Assembly (NCBI RefSeq): GCF_020176715.1
Contig: NZ_JAIVMF010000001.1
Location: 1 to 64,000, forward strand
Origin: Stappia stellulata
Lineage (GTDB): Bacteria > Pseudomonadota > Alphaproteobacteria > Rhizobiales > Stappiaceae
Direction of reading: 5' to 3'
Length of the DNA stretch: 64,000 bases
The first letter of the stretch is position 1. Every line of letters begins with the position of its first letter. The notes beneath the pieces are model-generated. The model was not told the origin of the DNA and searched no databases. It worked only from the letters and a program-made list of their open reading frames with translations. Of this stretch, positions 24,878 to 33,404 are shown piece after piece. The position numbers and the translations under genes were made by a program.

Positions 24878-26068
24878 ATGACGAAACATATACTTGTGGT
24901 CGGAGGCGGCATCGGGGGGACGATGACCGCGAACAGTATCGTTGCCAAGCTCTATCCGGAGATTTCACGGGGTGAAGTCAAGGTCAGCATGTTGTCCGAC
25001 TCCCCTTGGCACTACTACAAACCGGCATTCATGTACGTGGCGTTCGACATGTTTTTTGAGGGTGAGCTGCGCCGCAAGCAACGTTCGCTCTTGCGTCCCG
25101 AGATCAATTTCAGTGTCGACAGGGTGACGGAATTCGACTTTGCCGGATCCCGCGTGAAAACCGCGAGCGGCAAGACCGTCGGCTACGATTACATTGTCGT
25201 GTCGACCGGCTGCTTGCCCGCCCCCGAGCGCATTCCCGGCCTGAAGGAAGGCGGTGACTATTTCTACCAGTATGACCCGGCCCGTCAGCTTGCCGAAAAG
25301 CTGCGGAACTTCGAGAAGGGTCGGATCTTCATCACTGTGAACTTCCCGAAGACGCCGAACGTCCCGCACCAGTGCGGCATCGCGCCGATGGAAACCACGC
25401 TGATGGTCGACGAGTACCTCCGGCGCAAGGGGGTGCGGGATCAGGTCGAGATCGTCTACACCTATCCGACGGTATCGCAGCTCCTGCGCAACTGCTTGTT
25501 CCTTCAACAAGAAGTCTGCGAGGTTCTGCCGCCGGTCTTCGAAAGCAAGGGCATCAAGTATCAGCGCGGTTTCACCCTTGCCTCCGTCGATCCTGGCAAG
25601 AAGATCGCCGTGTCGGAGGAGGGCAAGGAAGAGGAATTCGACATCCTCATGTGCACTCCGCCGATCCGCGCCGTCGATGCGGTCATCGAGAGCGGCATAT
25701 CCAAGGCGCCGAACAACGAAGGCTGGCTTCCCACCGACCGCCAGACGCTGCAGCTCGAAGGTCACCCCAACGCCTACATCATGGGCGACACGGTCGACCT
25801 GCCGATCAGCAAGGCCGGAGGTTCCTGCCACAACCAGTCCCCCGTTATCGCCAACAACATTGCCGGCGATCTGCGGCTCGGCCGTCCGGTTGATGCCTAT
25901 GACGGCCGCGTCCAGGCCGTCGCCCAGATGGGGCTCGAGTTGGGAATGCCGCTTTGGTACGACTACGACGAGGATGTGCATCCGACCCCGCCGACCAAGG
26001 TCGGCGGATTGCTTCGCAAGGCATTCAACAGGGGGATCTACTGGTCAGTTGCCCGCGGCATCATCTGA
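24878..26068 (+). CDS. sqr: Sulfide:quinone oxidoreductase
   Basis: A 396-residue flavoprotein that should oxidise sulfide and pass electrons to quinone at the inner membrane. It opens with the FAD-binding motif HILVVGGGIGGTMTANSIV, then SDSPWHYYKPAFMYVAF, DYIVVSTGCLPAPERIPG and the second FAD motif PNAYIMGDTVDLPISKAGGS. Cys residues at STGC, HQCGIAP and CHNQSP are candidates for the redox Cys that bind sulfane sulfur. The Met at 24878 directly follows GGTGGAGGAG; the frame opens 18 codons upstream without sense. First gene of a three-gene operon with the DUF1641 and NifU-like proteins. Confidence 0.9.
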   Translation: MTKHILVVGGGIGGTMTANSIVAKLYPEISRGEVKVSMLSDSPWHYYKPAFMYVAFDMFFEGELRRKQRSLLRPEINFSVDRVTEFDFAGSRVKTASGKTVGYDYIVVSTGCLPAPERIPGLKEGGDYFYQYDPARQLAEKLRNFEKGRIFITVNFPKTPNVPHQCGIAPMETTLMVDEYLRRKGVRDQVEIVYTYPTVSQLLRNCLFLQQEVCEVLPPVFESKGIKYQRGFTLASVDPGKKIAVSEEGKEEEFDILMCTPPIRAVDAVIESGISKAPNNEGWLPTDRQTLQLEGHPNAYIMGDTVDLPISKAGGSCHNQSPVIANNIAGDLRLGRPVDAYDGRVQAVAQMGLELGMPLWYDYDEDVHPTPPTKVGGLLRKAFNRGIYWSVARGII

Positions 26069-26107
26069 TCACGGTGGATCACCGACAACCTTTGGGAAGG
26101 AAACACA

Positions 26108-26548
26108 ATGAGCACATCCACGACTGAAATGTCAGAAACCAATGCGGCCGAACCGCTTGTGGAACGGATCGCGCAGGGTTCGGCATCCTTGGACGAAGCC
26201 ACGGAAAAGGGGCTTGCGGACCTTCTGGAAAAAGTCGCTCCGTTGTTGCAGGCCGGGCGGTTTCACAACGTCGTCGATCTTCTGTCGCTGGCCTCGGACG
26301 CAGTGGACATGGCCGATGACGCCATGATCCAGAAGCTGATGAAGGCCTATGAAGAGGGTATTGGCGCGGCCTGGTCGCTCAGCAATGCCGCTCGTTATGC
26401 ACAAGCCGAGGCGGCCACCTTGCCGGTGCCGACACTGTTCGGTCTGCTGCGTGCCGCCGGCGACGAGGATGTCCGTCGCGGTCTGCATTTCGGGATCCGC
26501 TTCCTCGCCGTGCTTGGCAGCCGAATGAAGGATGACGGCGAGGTATGA
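26108..26548 (+). CDS. DUF1641 family protein
   Basis: A 146-residue acidic, helical protein without signal peptide or membrane segment. The central part (KVAPLLQAGRFHNVVDLLSL and ADDAMIQKLMKAYEEG) and the C-terminal LLRAAGDEDVRRGLHFGIRF fit DUF1641, a family often encoded next to sulfide:quinone oxidoreductases and formate dehydrogenases. Its role is unknown; an accessory or membrane-docking partner of SQR would fit. The stop overlaps the start of the next gene (ATGA at 26545-26548). Confidence 0.75.
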   Translation: MSTSTTEMSETNAAEPLVERIAQGSASLDEATEKGLADLLEKVAPLLQAGRFHNVVDLLSLASDAVDMADDAMIQKLMKAYEEGIGAAWSLSNAARYAQAEAATLPVPTLFGLLRAAGDEDVRRGLHFGIRFLAVLGSRMKDDGEV

Positions 26549-26988
26549 CCGCCGATGCGGACCTTGCCGCTCTCTATCAGGACCGGGTGCGGCATTGGGC
26601 TGCAAGGGTGCGCAACGATCGCCGGCTTTCGCATCCGGCGATCACCGTCACGAAAAGCAGCCCGCTCTGTGGCAGCGCCCTGACATTCGATGTCAGGGCG
26701 GATGGCCGGACCCTTGTCGAACTGGGCTATCGGGTCCGCGCCTGTACGCTCGGAATGGCTGCGGCGGCGGTCGTCGTCGCCAACGGTCCGGGGACCCCTG
26801 TTGCAGACATACTCTTTGCCGGGCAGATGTTACGAAGACTCCTGGCCGGAGACGACGTTCATTTCCCAGCTTCGTGGAACGCGCTTGAGATGTTTGTCGC
26901 GGCCCAAGGCTTTCAAAGCCGCCATGGATCGATATTGCTTCCATTCGAAGCGATCTCGGATGCCTTCGACGAAACCGGCTTTTCCTGA
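26545..26988 (+). CDS. NifU/IscU-like protein, third cluster Cys absent
   Basis: A 147-residue protein resembling the N-terminal scaffold domain of NifU/SufU. Two expected Cys are there: SPLCGSALTF and YRVRACTLGMAAAAVVVANG. The third, usually in a K/RRxxC segment near the C-terminus, is replaced by QSRHGSILLPFEAISD, so the usual three-Cys iron-sulfur site is incomplete. Coupled by overlap to the DUF1641 gene and in the sqr operon. It may transfer sulfur from SQR, or assemble a cluster with a partner's ligand; both are inference. Confidence 0.7.
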   Translation: MTADADLAALYQDRVRHWAARVRNDRRLSHPAITVTKSSPLCGSALTFDVRADGRTLVELGYRVRACTLGMAAAAVVVANGPGTPVADILFAGQMLRRLLAGDDVHFPASWNALEMFVAAQGFQSRHGSILLPFEAISDAFDETGFS

Positions 26989-27440
26989 ACAATCCGCAAT
27001 CGTTTGCCCGAGCCCGACAACCGCAGTGTGGTGGCGAACCGGTGGGCTCCGGGACTGATGTGGCCCGGATCGCGAGTGGCGATCGCCAACGAGCCTGTGC
27101 CGTTGCCCTTGGGTGCCTGAGCGTCGTTTCGACGAGGTCGGCGAGGACATTGCCCCTTGGACGGTCGGACCACCCGCCATGTCGGCCCGGCAGAAAGCGG
27201 GCGTCATATTCGGACACATCCAGCGTATCGCGCCATAGTGTGTTCGGGACGCCATCCTGCATGAGCCGCGCTGTCGTGCTCGCGGTCCACAGCGGCGTTG
27301 CTACCCCCTCCCCTCCGGCGATCGCCTTTTCAAAGGCCTCCGTGCGCGCCATCCGCGCATAGCGCAAACTGCTCGTCACGAACAATCGATTGCCTTTCCG
27401 AAGTGACGGCTTTGCGGGCGTTTGCTCAAATTTTTTGCAG

Positions 27441-27471
27441 TGCAATAATTAATTGCAGTATGCAATTGACA
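27441..27471 (+). promoter_or_regulatory. Operator cluster overlapping the -35 of the hydroxy-acid operon
   Basis: Overlapping dyads occur here: TGCAAT-AATTA-ATTGCA (27441-27457) and the perfect AATTGCA-GTA-TGCAATT (27451-27467), whose core TTGCA-GTA-TGCAA is 27453-27465. The second runs into TTGACA (27466-27471), a good -35 box; a T/A-rich TAATAATCC near 27486-27494 can serve as -10. A repressor bound here would block the polymerase. The same TTGCA-N3-TGCAA occurs at the marR start (35712-35724). Confidence 0.65.
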
Positions 27472-27513
27472 TGCAAGCAGCCTGCTAATAATCCTGAGTG
27501 CACAGGGTTGAAA

Positions 27514-27547
27514 GAAGCGGGTTAAGCACGTGAAACGTGCTTGCTTC
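27514..27547 (+). other. Structured 5' leader hairpin
   Basis: AAGCACGT (27524-27531) pairs perfectly with ACGTGCTT (27535-27542) over GAA, and the outer GAAGC (27514-27518) pairs with GCTTC (27543-27547), leaving a 5-base bulge on one side. It lies about 20-50 bases after the predicted promoter and some 220 bases before the first start codon. No known riboswitch is recognised. Confidence 0.4.
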
Positions 27548-27765
27548 GGTCGACGGGACACGCGCGACAAAGCGCGGGAAATGTCGGCGGCCAGGCGCTG
27601 ACGGGCGGGACCGAACCCAGGCCGCGGGCGCGCCGGCATTCAAACCCGAACAAGACCGTCCGTCGCTTACGCGGAGCGACAAGGCCAAGAAAAATCCGGA
27701 GGAAATCGCGCAGCATTGTCGATGGCGAACGGCACGTCCGTTCCGCGTTCAGAAGGACCAGAGTG

Positions 27766-28566
27766 ATGTATGCCGATGCGAAGACAGCCTCCAAGTCCAT
27801 TGAATTTGTCGGGAAGCGCTCCTCCGACTACCGGGATGCCCTCTCCCACTACGCCGATGTGTGGTTGCCCGACATTGCCTGCATGAAACGCTGCTTGGCC
27901 CCGCGTCCCGGCGAACGCATTCTCGAGGTCGGCGCCGGAAACGGTTACTTCAGCACGGCGATTGCCGAATGCCTCGGACCGGACGGGCTTCTGGTCGCCA
28001 GCGATCCGTCGGTCGATCAGCTTTCCGGCCTCGAGGCCGACAGCACCCATGGAAACATCCGCGTCGTACCGGCCTCGGCCGACGTGCTCGACATCCCCTT
28101 CAGCGGCTTCGATGCGGTGTGGAGCCGGGGCGCGATCCATCATGTCACCGACAAGACCTCGGCGTTTACGCGGTTTTCCGCTCTAGCGCGTCCGGGCGGC
28201 CGGCTGGTGATTGCGGATATTTTCGCCGGTACCCCGCTTGCCCGTTACTTCGACGGGTTCATCGCCCGCAGCTGCAGCACCGGGCACGAAGTCGCCTTTC
28301 TCTCCCATGAGTTTGCCGAAAGCCTGTGCGCGCTTACCGGCTGGGGACAGCCGACCTTCGATGAGGTCATCACCCCGTGGGAGTTCAGAAACCGCGAGGA
28401 TATCGGCCGGTTTCTCCAGCTTCTGTTCTCGGCCAAGCCGGACTATTCAGCGGAGGACTGTTTCGCGGCGGCAGACCACTATCTGAGCGTCAGCGAAACG
28501 GCATCGGGCTGGGCGCTGATGTGGCCCATGACGGTGATGACCGCAATCCGCCCGACGCATGGTTGA
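27766..28566 (+). CDS. Class-I SAM-dependent methyltransferase
   Basis: A 266-residue methyltransferase. Motif I is ERILEVGAGNGYFSTAI, the acidic residue after beta-2 is in LLVASDPSVDQL, followed by VVPASADVLDIPFSGFDAVWSRGAIHHVTD and RPGGRLVIADIFAG. This is the methyltransferase-11/25 pattern used on small molecules. The substrate is unknown; position suggests an aromatic or hydroxy-acid metabolite. The Met at 27766 is preceded by AGAAGGA; the frame opens upstream to 27541 without resemblance. It is first in the operon. Confidence 0.82.
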   Translation: MYADAKTASKSIEFVGKRSSDYRDALSHYADVWLPDIACMKRCLAPRPGERILEVGAGNGYFSTAIAECLGPDGLLVASDPSVDQLSGLEADSTHGNIRVVPASADVLDIPFSGFDAVWSRGAIHHVTDKTSAFTRFSALARPGGRLVIADIFAGTPLARYFDGFIARSCSTGHEVAFLSHEFAESLCALTGWGQPTFDEVITPWEFRNREDIGRFLQLLFSAKPDYSAEDCFAAADHYLSVSETASGWALMWPMTVMTAIRPTHG

Positions 28567-28590
28567 TGGCCAATGGCAAGGACCCTCACC

Positions 28591-29679
28591 ATGCCTCATC
28601 TCACGAGAATGAACGCGACGGGCGTCCTGCAGTCGGGCAAACGCAAGCGCTGCGCTCCGCGAAGCCGGGTCCGGCCCGGGCTGCGGATACGCTCCCTCCG
28701 GGGCGACCTGGCCGAGCTCAGGTCAATGCGCCTGGACGGCAAGCGCCTTGCCCTGCCGGCGCGGCCCCTTCCCGCCAGCCGGCTCGCCCCCAGGACCGTG
28801 ATCTATCATGGCAGCGCCGGAGCCTTCGCGCATATCGCCAGCCGAACCGCTTTTCCGGATGCGCAGAGCATGGCTTGCGAAAACCTTTTCGAGGTCGTCG
28901 ATGCAGTGCGGAGCGGCCGGGCCGAGGTGGCCGTGCTGCCATGCGAGAACATTCTCGCCGGACGGGTGCCCGACATCCATATGCTTCTGCCGGACATCGG
29001 GCTGGCGATCGTGGGCGAGGTGTTCCTGCCCATCGAGCTCCACCTGGTGGCCCCGCACGGATGGTCCCTGGACGAGATCACCCGGGTGCACTCGCATCCC
29101 GTCGCCCTCAAGCAGGTGCAGCGCTTTCTTGACGCCCACGGGCTTTCGCCTGTCGCGGAGAGCAATACGGCGACGGCGGCAGCCCTCATCAAGCAAAGAG
29201 GCGACCGGAGGGCTGCGGCCGTGGCCTCCAGCCTCGCCGCCGAGACCTACGGACTGGCGATCCTGAAGCGCAATATCGAGGATATTCCCTTCAACCTGAC
29301 GCGCTTCTACGTGCTTGCGGCGAAACCGGTCATTCCGCCGCCGGAGCAGCACGACATCATGACCAGCCTGCTGTTCGAGGTGACCGATACGCCCGGCGCG
29401 CTGTTTCGCGCTGTCGGCGGATTTGCCGACAACGGCATCAACCTGACCCGGCTGGAAAGCTACCTTGTCGGCGGGCAGTTCGTCGCGACCCGCTTTCTGT
29501 GCGAGTTCGAGGGTCACCCGGACGTGCCGCAGGTCCGCCGGGCGCTTGAGGCGCTCACGGCCCAGACCACACGCCAGACCGTTCTGGGCGTCTATCCGAT
29601 GCATGCCATCGGATCGCGCGTGCGCGCCAGGAGCCGCCAGCCCTCCCGGCCCGACGGCCTGCGCAAGGGGTTGTCGTGA
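28591..29679 (+). CDS. Prephenate dehydratase with ACT domain and basic N-terminal extension
   Basis: A 362-residue protein. The dehydratase domain begins near residue 65 (TVIYHGSAGAFAHIAS) and holds SGRAEVAVLPCENILAGRVP, ESNTATAAALIKQRGDRRAA and the catalytic TRF in PFNLTRFYVLA. An ACT domain follows (TSLLFEVTDTPGALFRAVGG, NGINLTRLESYL), the usual phenylalanine-sensing part. The reaction gives phenylpyruvate from prephenate. The first ~60 residues are Arg/Lys-rich and not typical. I chose the Met at 28591 (AAGGA 8 bases upstream); 28573 and 28726 are alternatives. Its stop overlaps the next start. Confidence 0.85.
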   Translation: MPHLTRMNATGVLQSGKRKRCAPRSRVRPGLRIRSLRGDLAELRSMRLDGKRLALPARPLPASRLAPRTVIYHGSAGAFAHIASRTAFPDAQSMACENLFEVVDAVRSGRAEVAVLPCENILAGRVPDIHMLLPDIGLAIVGEVFLPIELHLVAPHGWSLDEITRVHSHPVALKQVQRFLDAHGLSPVAESNTATAAALIKQRGDRRAAAVASSLAAETYGLAILKRNIEDIPFNLTRFYVLAAKPVIPPPEQHDIMTSLLFEVTDTPGALFRAVGGFADNGINLTRLESYLVGGQFVATRFLCEFEGHPDVPQVRRALEALTAQTTRQTVLGVYPMHAIGSRVRARSRQPSRPDGLRKGLS

Positions 29680-31109
29680 TGCCGCAGCCGCAGCCCCTTC
29701 GCGCAGCTTCACCGGACGGACTGGCGCTGGTCCTGTCCGCGCTCGCGCCCCGGCTCGGCGCGCGCCTGTCGACGGCCTTTCCGGTCCGCGAGCAGCATGG
29801 CCGCGACGCCAGTTATCTGCCCGCCTGCCCGCCGGATGCGGTTGCCTATCCGGAGAATGTCGAGGACGTCGTCTTCATCCTCCAGACCTGCCATTCCCAC
29901 CGGGTTCCCGTCATTCCCTTCGGCACCGGCACGTCATGCGAGGGACATGTCGCGGCGCTCCACGGCGGCATCTGCCTCAACATGTCCCGGATGGATGCCA
30001 TCGGTCCGGTGAGCGTCGCCGACATGACCTGTCGCGTCCAGCCGGGCGTCACCCGGAAGGCGCTGAACGCCTGGCTGCGCGACACCGGCCTGTTCTTTCC
30101 CGTCGATCCGGGGGCGGATGCCTCCCTTGGAGGAATGATCTCGACCCGCGCCTCCGGCACGAACGCCGTGCGCTATGGCACCATGAAGGATCACGTGATC
30201 TCCGTGGATGCGGTGCTGGCCGACGGCACGGTGTTGCGCACGGCAAGCCTCGCGCGCAAATCCTCGGCCGGCTACAATCTCACCCAGCTGATGGTCGGCG
30301 CCGAGGGCACGCTCGGTGTCATCGTCTCCGCCACCTTGCGGCTGCATCCGATCCCGGAAGCGGTCGAGACCGCGCTGATCGCCTTCCCCTCCTCCGCCGC
30401 GGCCATCGACTGCGCGATCGCGATCATGGGATCGGGCATCCAAGTGGCCCGGATCGAGTATCTCGACGATGTCCAGATCCGCGCCATCGAGCGCTATTCC
30501 AGGCTCGGCCTGAGCGAGGGCGACACTCTCATCGTGGAGTGCAGCGGCGATCCCGACAGTGTTGCCCGGCAGATGCGGTGGATCGGCGAGATCGCCGTGG
30601 ACTTCGCCGCAAGCAGCGTAACGACGGCGCGCAGCGCGGACGCGCGCGGCCGGATCTGGAAGGCGCGGCATGACGCATGGTGGGCGGCCATCGCGTTGCG
30701 GCCGGGCGCCAAGGGGATCCCCACCGACAGCTGCGTCCCGGTCTCGCGCCTTGCCGAGGCGATCGACGGCGCCCGGCGCGATTGCGCCGAACTTGGCGTG
30801 ACCGCACCCATCTGCGGTCATGTCGGCGACGGCAATTTTCACCTGTGCGTCGTCTTCGATCCCGAAAGCCCGCGCGAGGCGACAGCCGTCGAGACGCTGC
30901 TGGAGCGGCTGAGCCGGCGTGCCATCGCCCTTGGCGGAACGATCACCGGGGAACACGGGATCGGCTACGGCAAACGCGCCTTTATGGCCGAGGAACACGG
31001 CGAGGCCGGCTTGCGCGCGATGGCGGCGGTCAAGCGGGCGCTCGATCCGCGCAACATCATGAATCCGGGAAAAATCATCGAGGCCGGCGGCCTGCCGCCG
31101 TTCGAATAA
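29679..31109 (+). CDS. FAD-linked D-2-hydroxyacid dehydrogenase (GlcD/D-lactate dehydrogenase type)
   Basis: A 476-residue flavoprotein of the GlcD/Dld family. The PCMH FAD domain is seen in PVIPFGTGTSCEGHVAALHG, DPGADASLGGMISTRASGTN and GAEGTLGVIVSATLRLHP; the C-terminal domain has PICGHVGDGNFHLCVVFD (metal/substrate His) and TGEHGIGYGKR, then DPRNIMNPGKI. It oxidises a D-2-hydroxy acid to the 2-oxo acid. The ATG at 29679 overlaps the upstream stop; a GTG at 29676 is possible. AAGGGG lies 8 bases upstream. Confidence 0.9.
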   Translation: MPQPQPLRAASPDGLALVLSALAPRLGARLSTAFPVREQHGRDASYLPACPPDAVAYPENVEDVVFILQTCHSHRVPVIPFGTGTSCEGHVAALHGGICLNMSRMDAIGPVSVADMTCRVQPGVTRKALNAWLRDTGLFFPVDPGADASLGGMISTRASGTNAVRYGTMKDHVISVDAVLADGTVLRTASLARKSSAGYNLTQLMVGAEGTLGVIVSATLRLHPIPEAVETALIAFPSSAAAIDCAIAIMGSGIQVARIEYLDDVQIRAIERYSRLGLSEGDTLIVECSGDPDSVARQMRWIGEIAVDFAASSVTTARSADARGRIWKARHDAWWAAIALRPGAKGIPTDSCVPVSRLAEAIDGARRDCAELGVTAPICGHVGDGNFHLCVVFDPESPREATAVETLLERLSRRAIALGGTITGEHGIGYGKRAFMAEEHGEAGLRAMAAVKRALDPRNIMNPGKIIEAGGLPPFE

Positions 31110-31128
31110 GGGGAGGCTCACGGAATCC

Positions 31129-32370
31129 ATGGCACATGGTCCTCAATCCATCGCCGAGTTTCGCGACCTGGCGCGCCGGCGGTTGCCTCGGTTCGTGTTC
31201 GACTTCATCGACGGGGGGAGCGGCAGCGAAAACACGCTTGCCGAAAACCGCAGCGCGCTCGACCGCCTCCGGCTGCTCGGGTCCGCCCCCACCGACGTCA
31301 GCGATTGTTCGAGCGAAGTCACGCTGTTCGGGCAGACCCACAGGTTTCCGGTGATCATCGGGCCGACGGGCCTTGCCGGAGCGGCCTGGCCGCGCGGAGA
31401 CGTCGATCTCGCCCGCGCCGCGTCGTCCAGCGGCATTCCCTTCGTGATGAGTTCGGCTGCGACCGCGACCATGGAGGAGGTAGCGGCCGCCGGCGACGGG
31501 ACCAAGTGGTTCCAGCTCTATCTGTTCAAGGACCGGGAGGTCAGCAAGCGGCTGCTTGCCAGGGCGCGGACGCTGGGCTTCGCGGCGCTTGAGGTCACGG
31601 TGGACAATGCCATTCCGGGCCGGCGCCTGCGCGATGCGAAAAACGGCTTCTCGCTGCCGTTTCGCTGGACGCCGGCAAAGCTTGCGAGCCTTGTCTCCCA
31701 CCCCGCCTGGAGCCTTCGCATGGCGCGCGCCGGCGCGCCGAAGCTGGAGGTCATGGCGGCGGAACTGGGCTTGCAGAAAACGGATACGATTGCCGAGCTC
31801 ATGCAATCCCAGCTCGACGCTTCGGTCGGCTGGGAGGACATCAAATGGGTGCGCGATGCCTGGGACGGCCCCTTGATCGTCAAGGGCATGCTCGACCCCG
31901 GGCAGGTGGCAAACGCCCTTGAGATCGGTGTCGACGGGCTGGTGATTTCCAACCACGGCGGCCGGCAGCTCGATGGCGCGGTCGCCGCCATCGACGTGCT
32001 TGCGGAGTTCCGGGCGCAGGCCGGGCCCGACCTGACCCTTCTGGTCGACAGCGGCTTCCGGACCGGAACGGACATCGCGCGCGCCCTGGCGCTCGGGGCG
32101 GATGCGGTGCAGGTCGGCCGGGCCACGCTTTATGCGCTGGCGAGCGGTGGCGAGCCGGCAGTCCGCCAGGCGCTCGCCATCCTGAAAACCGAGTTCGAGA
32201 TCGCGCAGATGCTCATGGGCGCGCGCAGCTTAAGCGACTTCGCACCCTCGATGCTGCGCACCCGCGCAATTGCCGCGGCACCCGGGACCGGTCAGCCGCC
32301 GACATCGCGACGCGCGGCCTCCGGTCCATTGTCGCTGGTTGCCGGCGAGCGGCCGGCCGCCAAGCCCTGA
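31129..32370 (+). CDS. FMN-dependent L-2-hydroxyacid dehydrogenase (LldD/mandelate dehydrogenase type)
   Basis: A 413-residue FMN TIM-barrel enzyme. Family points: FDFIDGGSGSENTLAENRSA near the start, GPTGLAGAAWPRGD, WFQLYLFKDRE, LEVTVDNAIPGRRLRD, PLIVKGMLDPGQVANAL and the catalytic HG of VISNHGGRQLDGAV, then VDSGFRTGTDIARALALGAD. It would oxidise an L-2-hydroxy acid to the 2-oxo acid, passing electrons to quinone or another acceptor. Substrate preference (lactate, mandelate, phenyllactate) is not readable. The tail after residue 375 is unstructured. Confidence 0.9.
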   Translation: MAHGPQSIAEFRDLARRRLPRFVFDFIDGGSGSENTLAENRSALDRLRLLGSAPTDVSDCSSEVTLFGQTHRFPVIIGPTGLAGAAWPRGDVDLARAASSSGIPFVMSSAATATMEEVAAAGDGTKWFQLYLFKDREVSKRLLARARTLGFAALEVTVDNAIPGRRLRDAKNGFSLPFRWTPAKLASLVSHPAWSLRMARAGAPKLEVMAAELGLQKTDTIAELMQSQLDASVGWEDIKWVRDAWDGPLIVKGMLDPGQVANALEIGVDGLVISNHGGRQLDGAVAAIDVLAEFRAQAGPDLTLLVDSGFRTGTDIARALALGADAVQVGRATLYALASGGEPAVRQALAILKTEFEIAQMLMGARSLSDFAPSMLRTRAIAAAPGTGQPPTSRRAASGPLSLVAGERPAAKP

Positions 32371-32434
32371 TCCAGTCTTGCACCTTACGAAAACAGACCT
32401 TTCCAGCAAAACAGACACCGAAGGGAACAGTCAG

Positions 32435-33403
32435 ATGCTTCGACAAAAACTGGCCGCATGCGCTGCGGCGCTCCTCCTGTGCGCGACCGCTGCTCCGGCA
32501 TGGAGCGCGGAGACGACCAAGGTCGCGATCACCTATATCGTCGATCACCCGGCCATCGACGCGGCGCGGATGGGGATCGTCGATACGCTGGCGGAGGGCG
32601 GATACACGGAGGGCGAGACCCTCGACATCACCGTCCAGAGCGCCCAGGGCAACATGCCGACGCAGTTGCAGATCGCCAAGGCGTTCGCCGGCCTGAAGCC
32701 GGATCTCCTGATCGCGATCAGCACTCCGTCGGCGCAGGCGCTGCAAAGCGCTGCGGGCGACATTCCCGTTGTCTTCGCCGCCGTGACCGACCCGGTCGAG
32801 GCCAAGCTCGTCGCCAGCCTCGAGGCGCCCGGCGGAACGATCACCGGAACCAGCGACAAGCAGCCGTTCGGCCCGACGCTGGAACTGATCAAGTCGCTTG
32901 TCCCGGACGTCACGACAATCGGCGTCATCTACAATGCCGGCGAAGCCAACTCCGTTTCGCAGGTCGCGGCCCTGAAGCTGGAGATCGAGGCCCTCGGGCT
33001 GAAGCTTGAGGAAAGCACCGCCTCCCAGACCGCCATGGTCGCCGATGCCGCCGTCAGCCTTGCCGGGCGCGCCGATGCGATCCTCATTCCCACCGACAGC
33101 ACCGTCGTGGCCGCGGTGGAAAGCGTTGTGAACGTGGGCAAGAAGGCGAAGATCCCGGTCTTTGCCAGCGACACGACCTCGGTCGAGCGTGGCGCCCTCG
33201 CCGCCCTTGGCTTCGACTACTACAAGCTCGGGCGCCTGACCGGCGAGATGGCGATCCGGATTCTCCAGGGCGAAAGCCCCGGCGCGATCCCGGTAGGAAC
33301 GCTCGACACCCAGGACCTTTACCTGAACAGGACCTCGGCCGCTGCCATGGGCGTGACCCTGCCCGACGCCCTGCTGGAAACCGCCAAGAAGGTTGTCGAA
33401 TAG
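32435..33403 (+). CDS. ABC transporter substrate-binding protein, TrpX-like (ABC_sub_bind family)
   Basis: A 322-residue periplasmic binding protein. Signal peptide LAACAAALLLCATAAPAWSA, then KVAITYIVDHPAIDAARMGI, DLLIAISTPSAQALQSAAGD, IPVVFAAVTDPVEAKLV and ILIPTDSTVVAAVESVVNVG, the pattern of the family that includes TrpX, a tryptophan/tyrosine binding protein. The Met at 32435 has AAGGGA 8 bases upstream. It should pair with the permease and ATPase just downstream. Confidence 0.88.
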   Translation: MLRQKLAACAAALLLCATAAPAWSAETTKVAITYIVDHPAIDAARMGIVDTLAEGGYTEGETLDITVQSAQGNMPTQLQIAKAFAGLKPDLLIAISTPSAQALQSAAGDIPVVFAAVTDPVEAKLVASLEAPGGTITGTSDKQPFGPTLELIKSLVPDVTTIGVIYNAGEANSVSQVAALKLEIEALGLKLEESTASQTAMVADAAVSLAGRADAILIPTDSTVVAAVESVVNVGKKAKIPVFASDTTSVERGALAALGFDYYKLGRLTGEMAIRILQGESPGAIPVGTLDTQDLYLNRTSAAAMGVTLPDALLETAKKVVE

Positions 33404-33404
33404 G

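Larger units (their letters stand above)
26989..27765. other. 777-bp intergenic region with an unrecognised minus-strand frame and the next operon's promoter
   Basis: From about 27020 to 27445 the minus strand has a long frame containing ATPLWTASTTARLMQDGVPN and ADLVETTLRHP that I do not recognise; it continues antisense into the NifU-like gene and has no ribosome binding site, so it may be a remnant or chance. The right part holds the operator/promoter (27441-27494) and a hairpin leader (27514-27547), described separately. No RNA gene is seen. Confidence 0.4.

Noticed and set aside
26693-27445. 250-codon minus-strand frame spanning the NifU-like gene and the intergenic region
   Set aside because: Half is antisense to the NifU-like gene; the rest has no recognised domain and no ribosome binding site. 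Noted as possible debris only.
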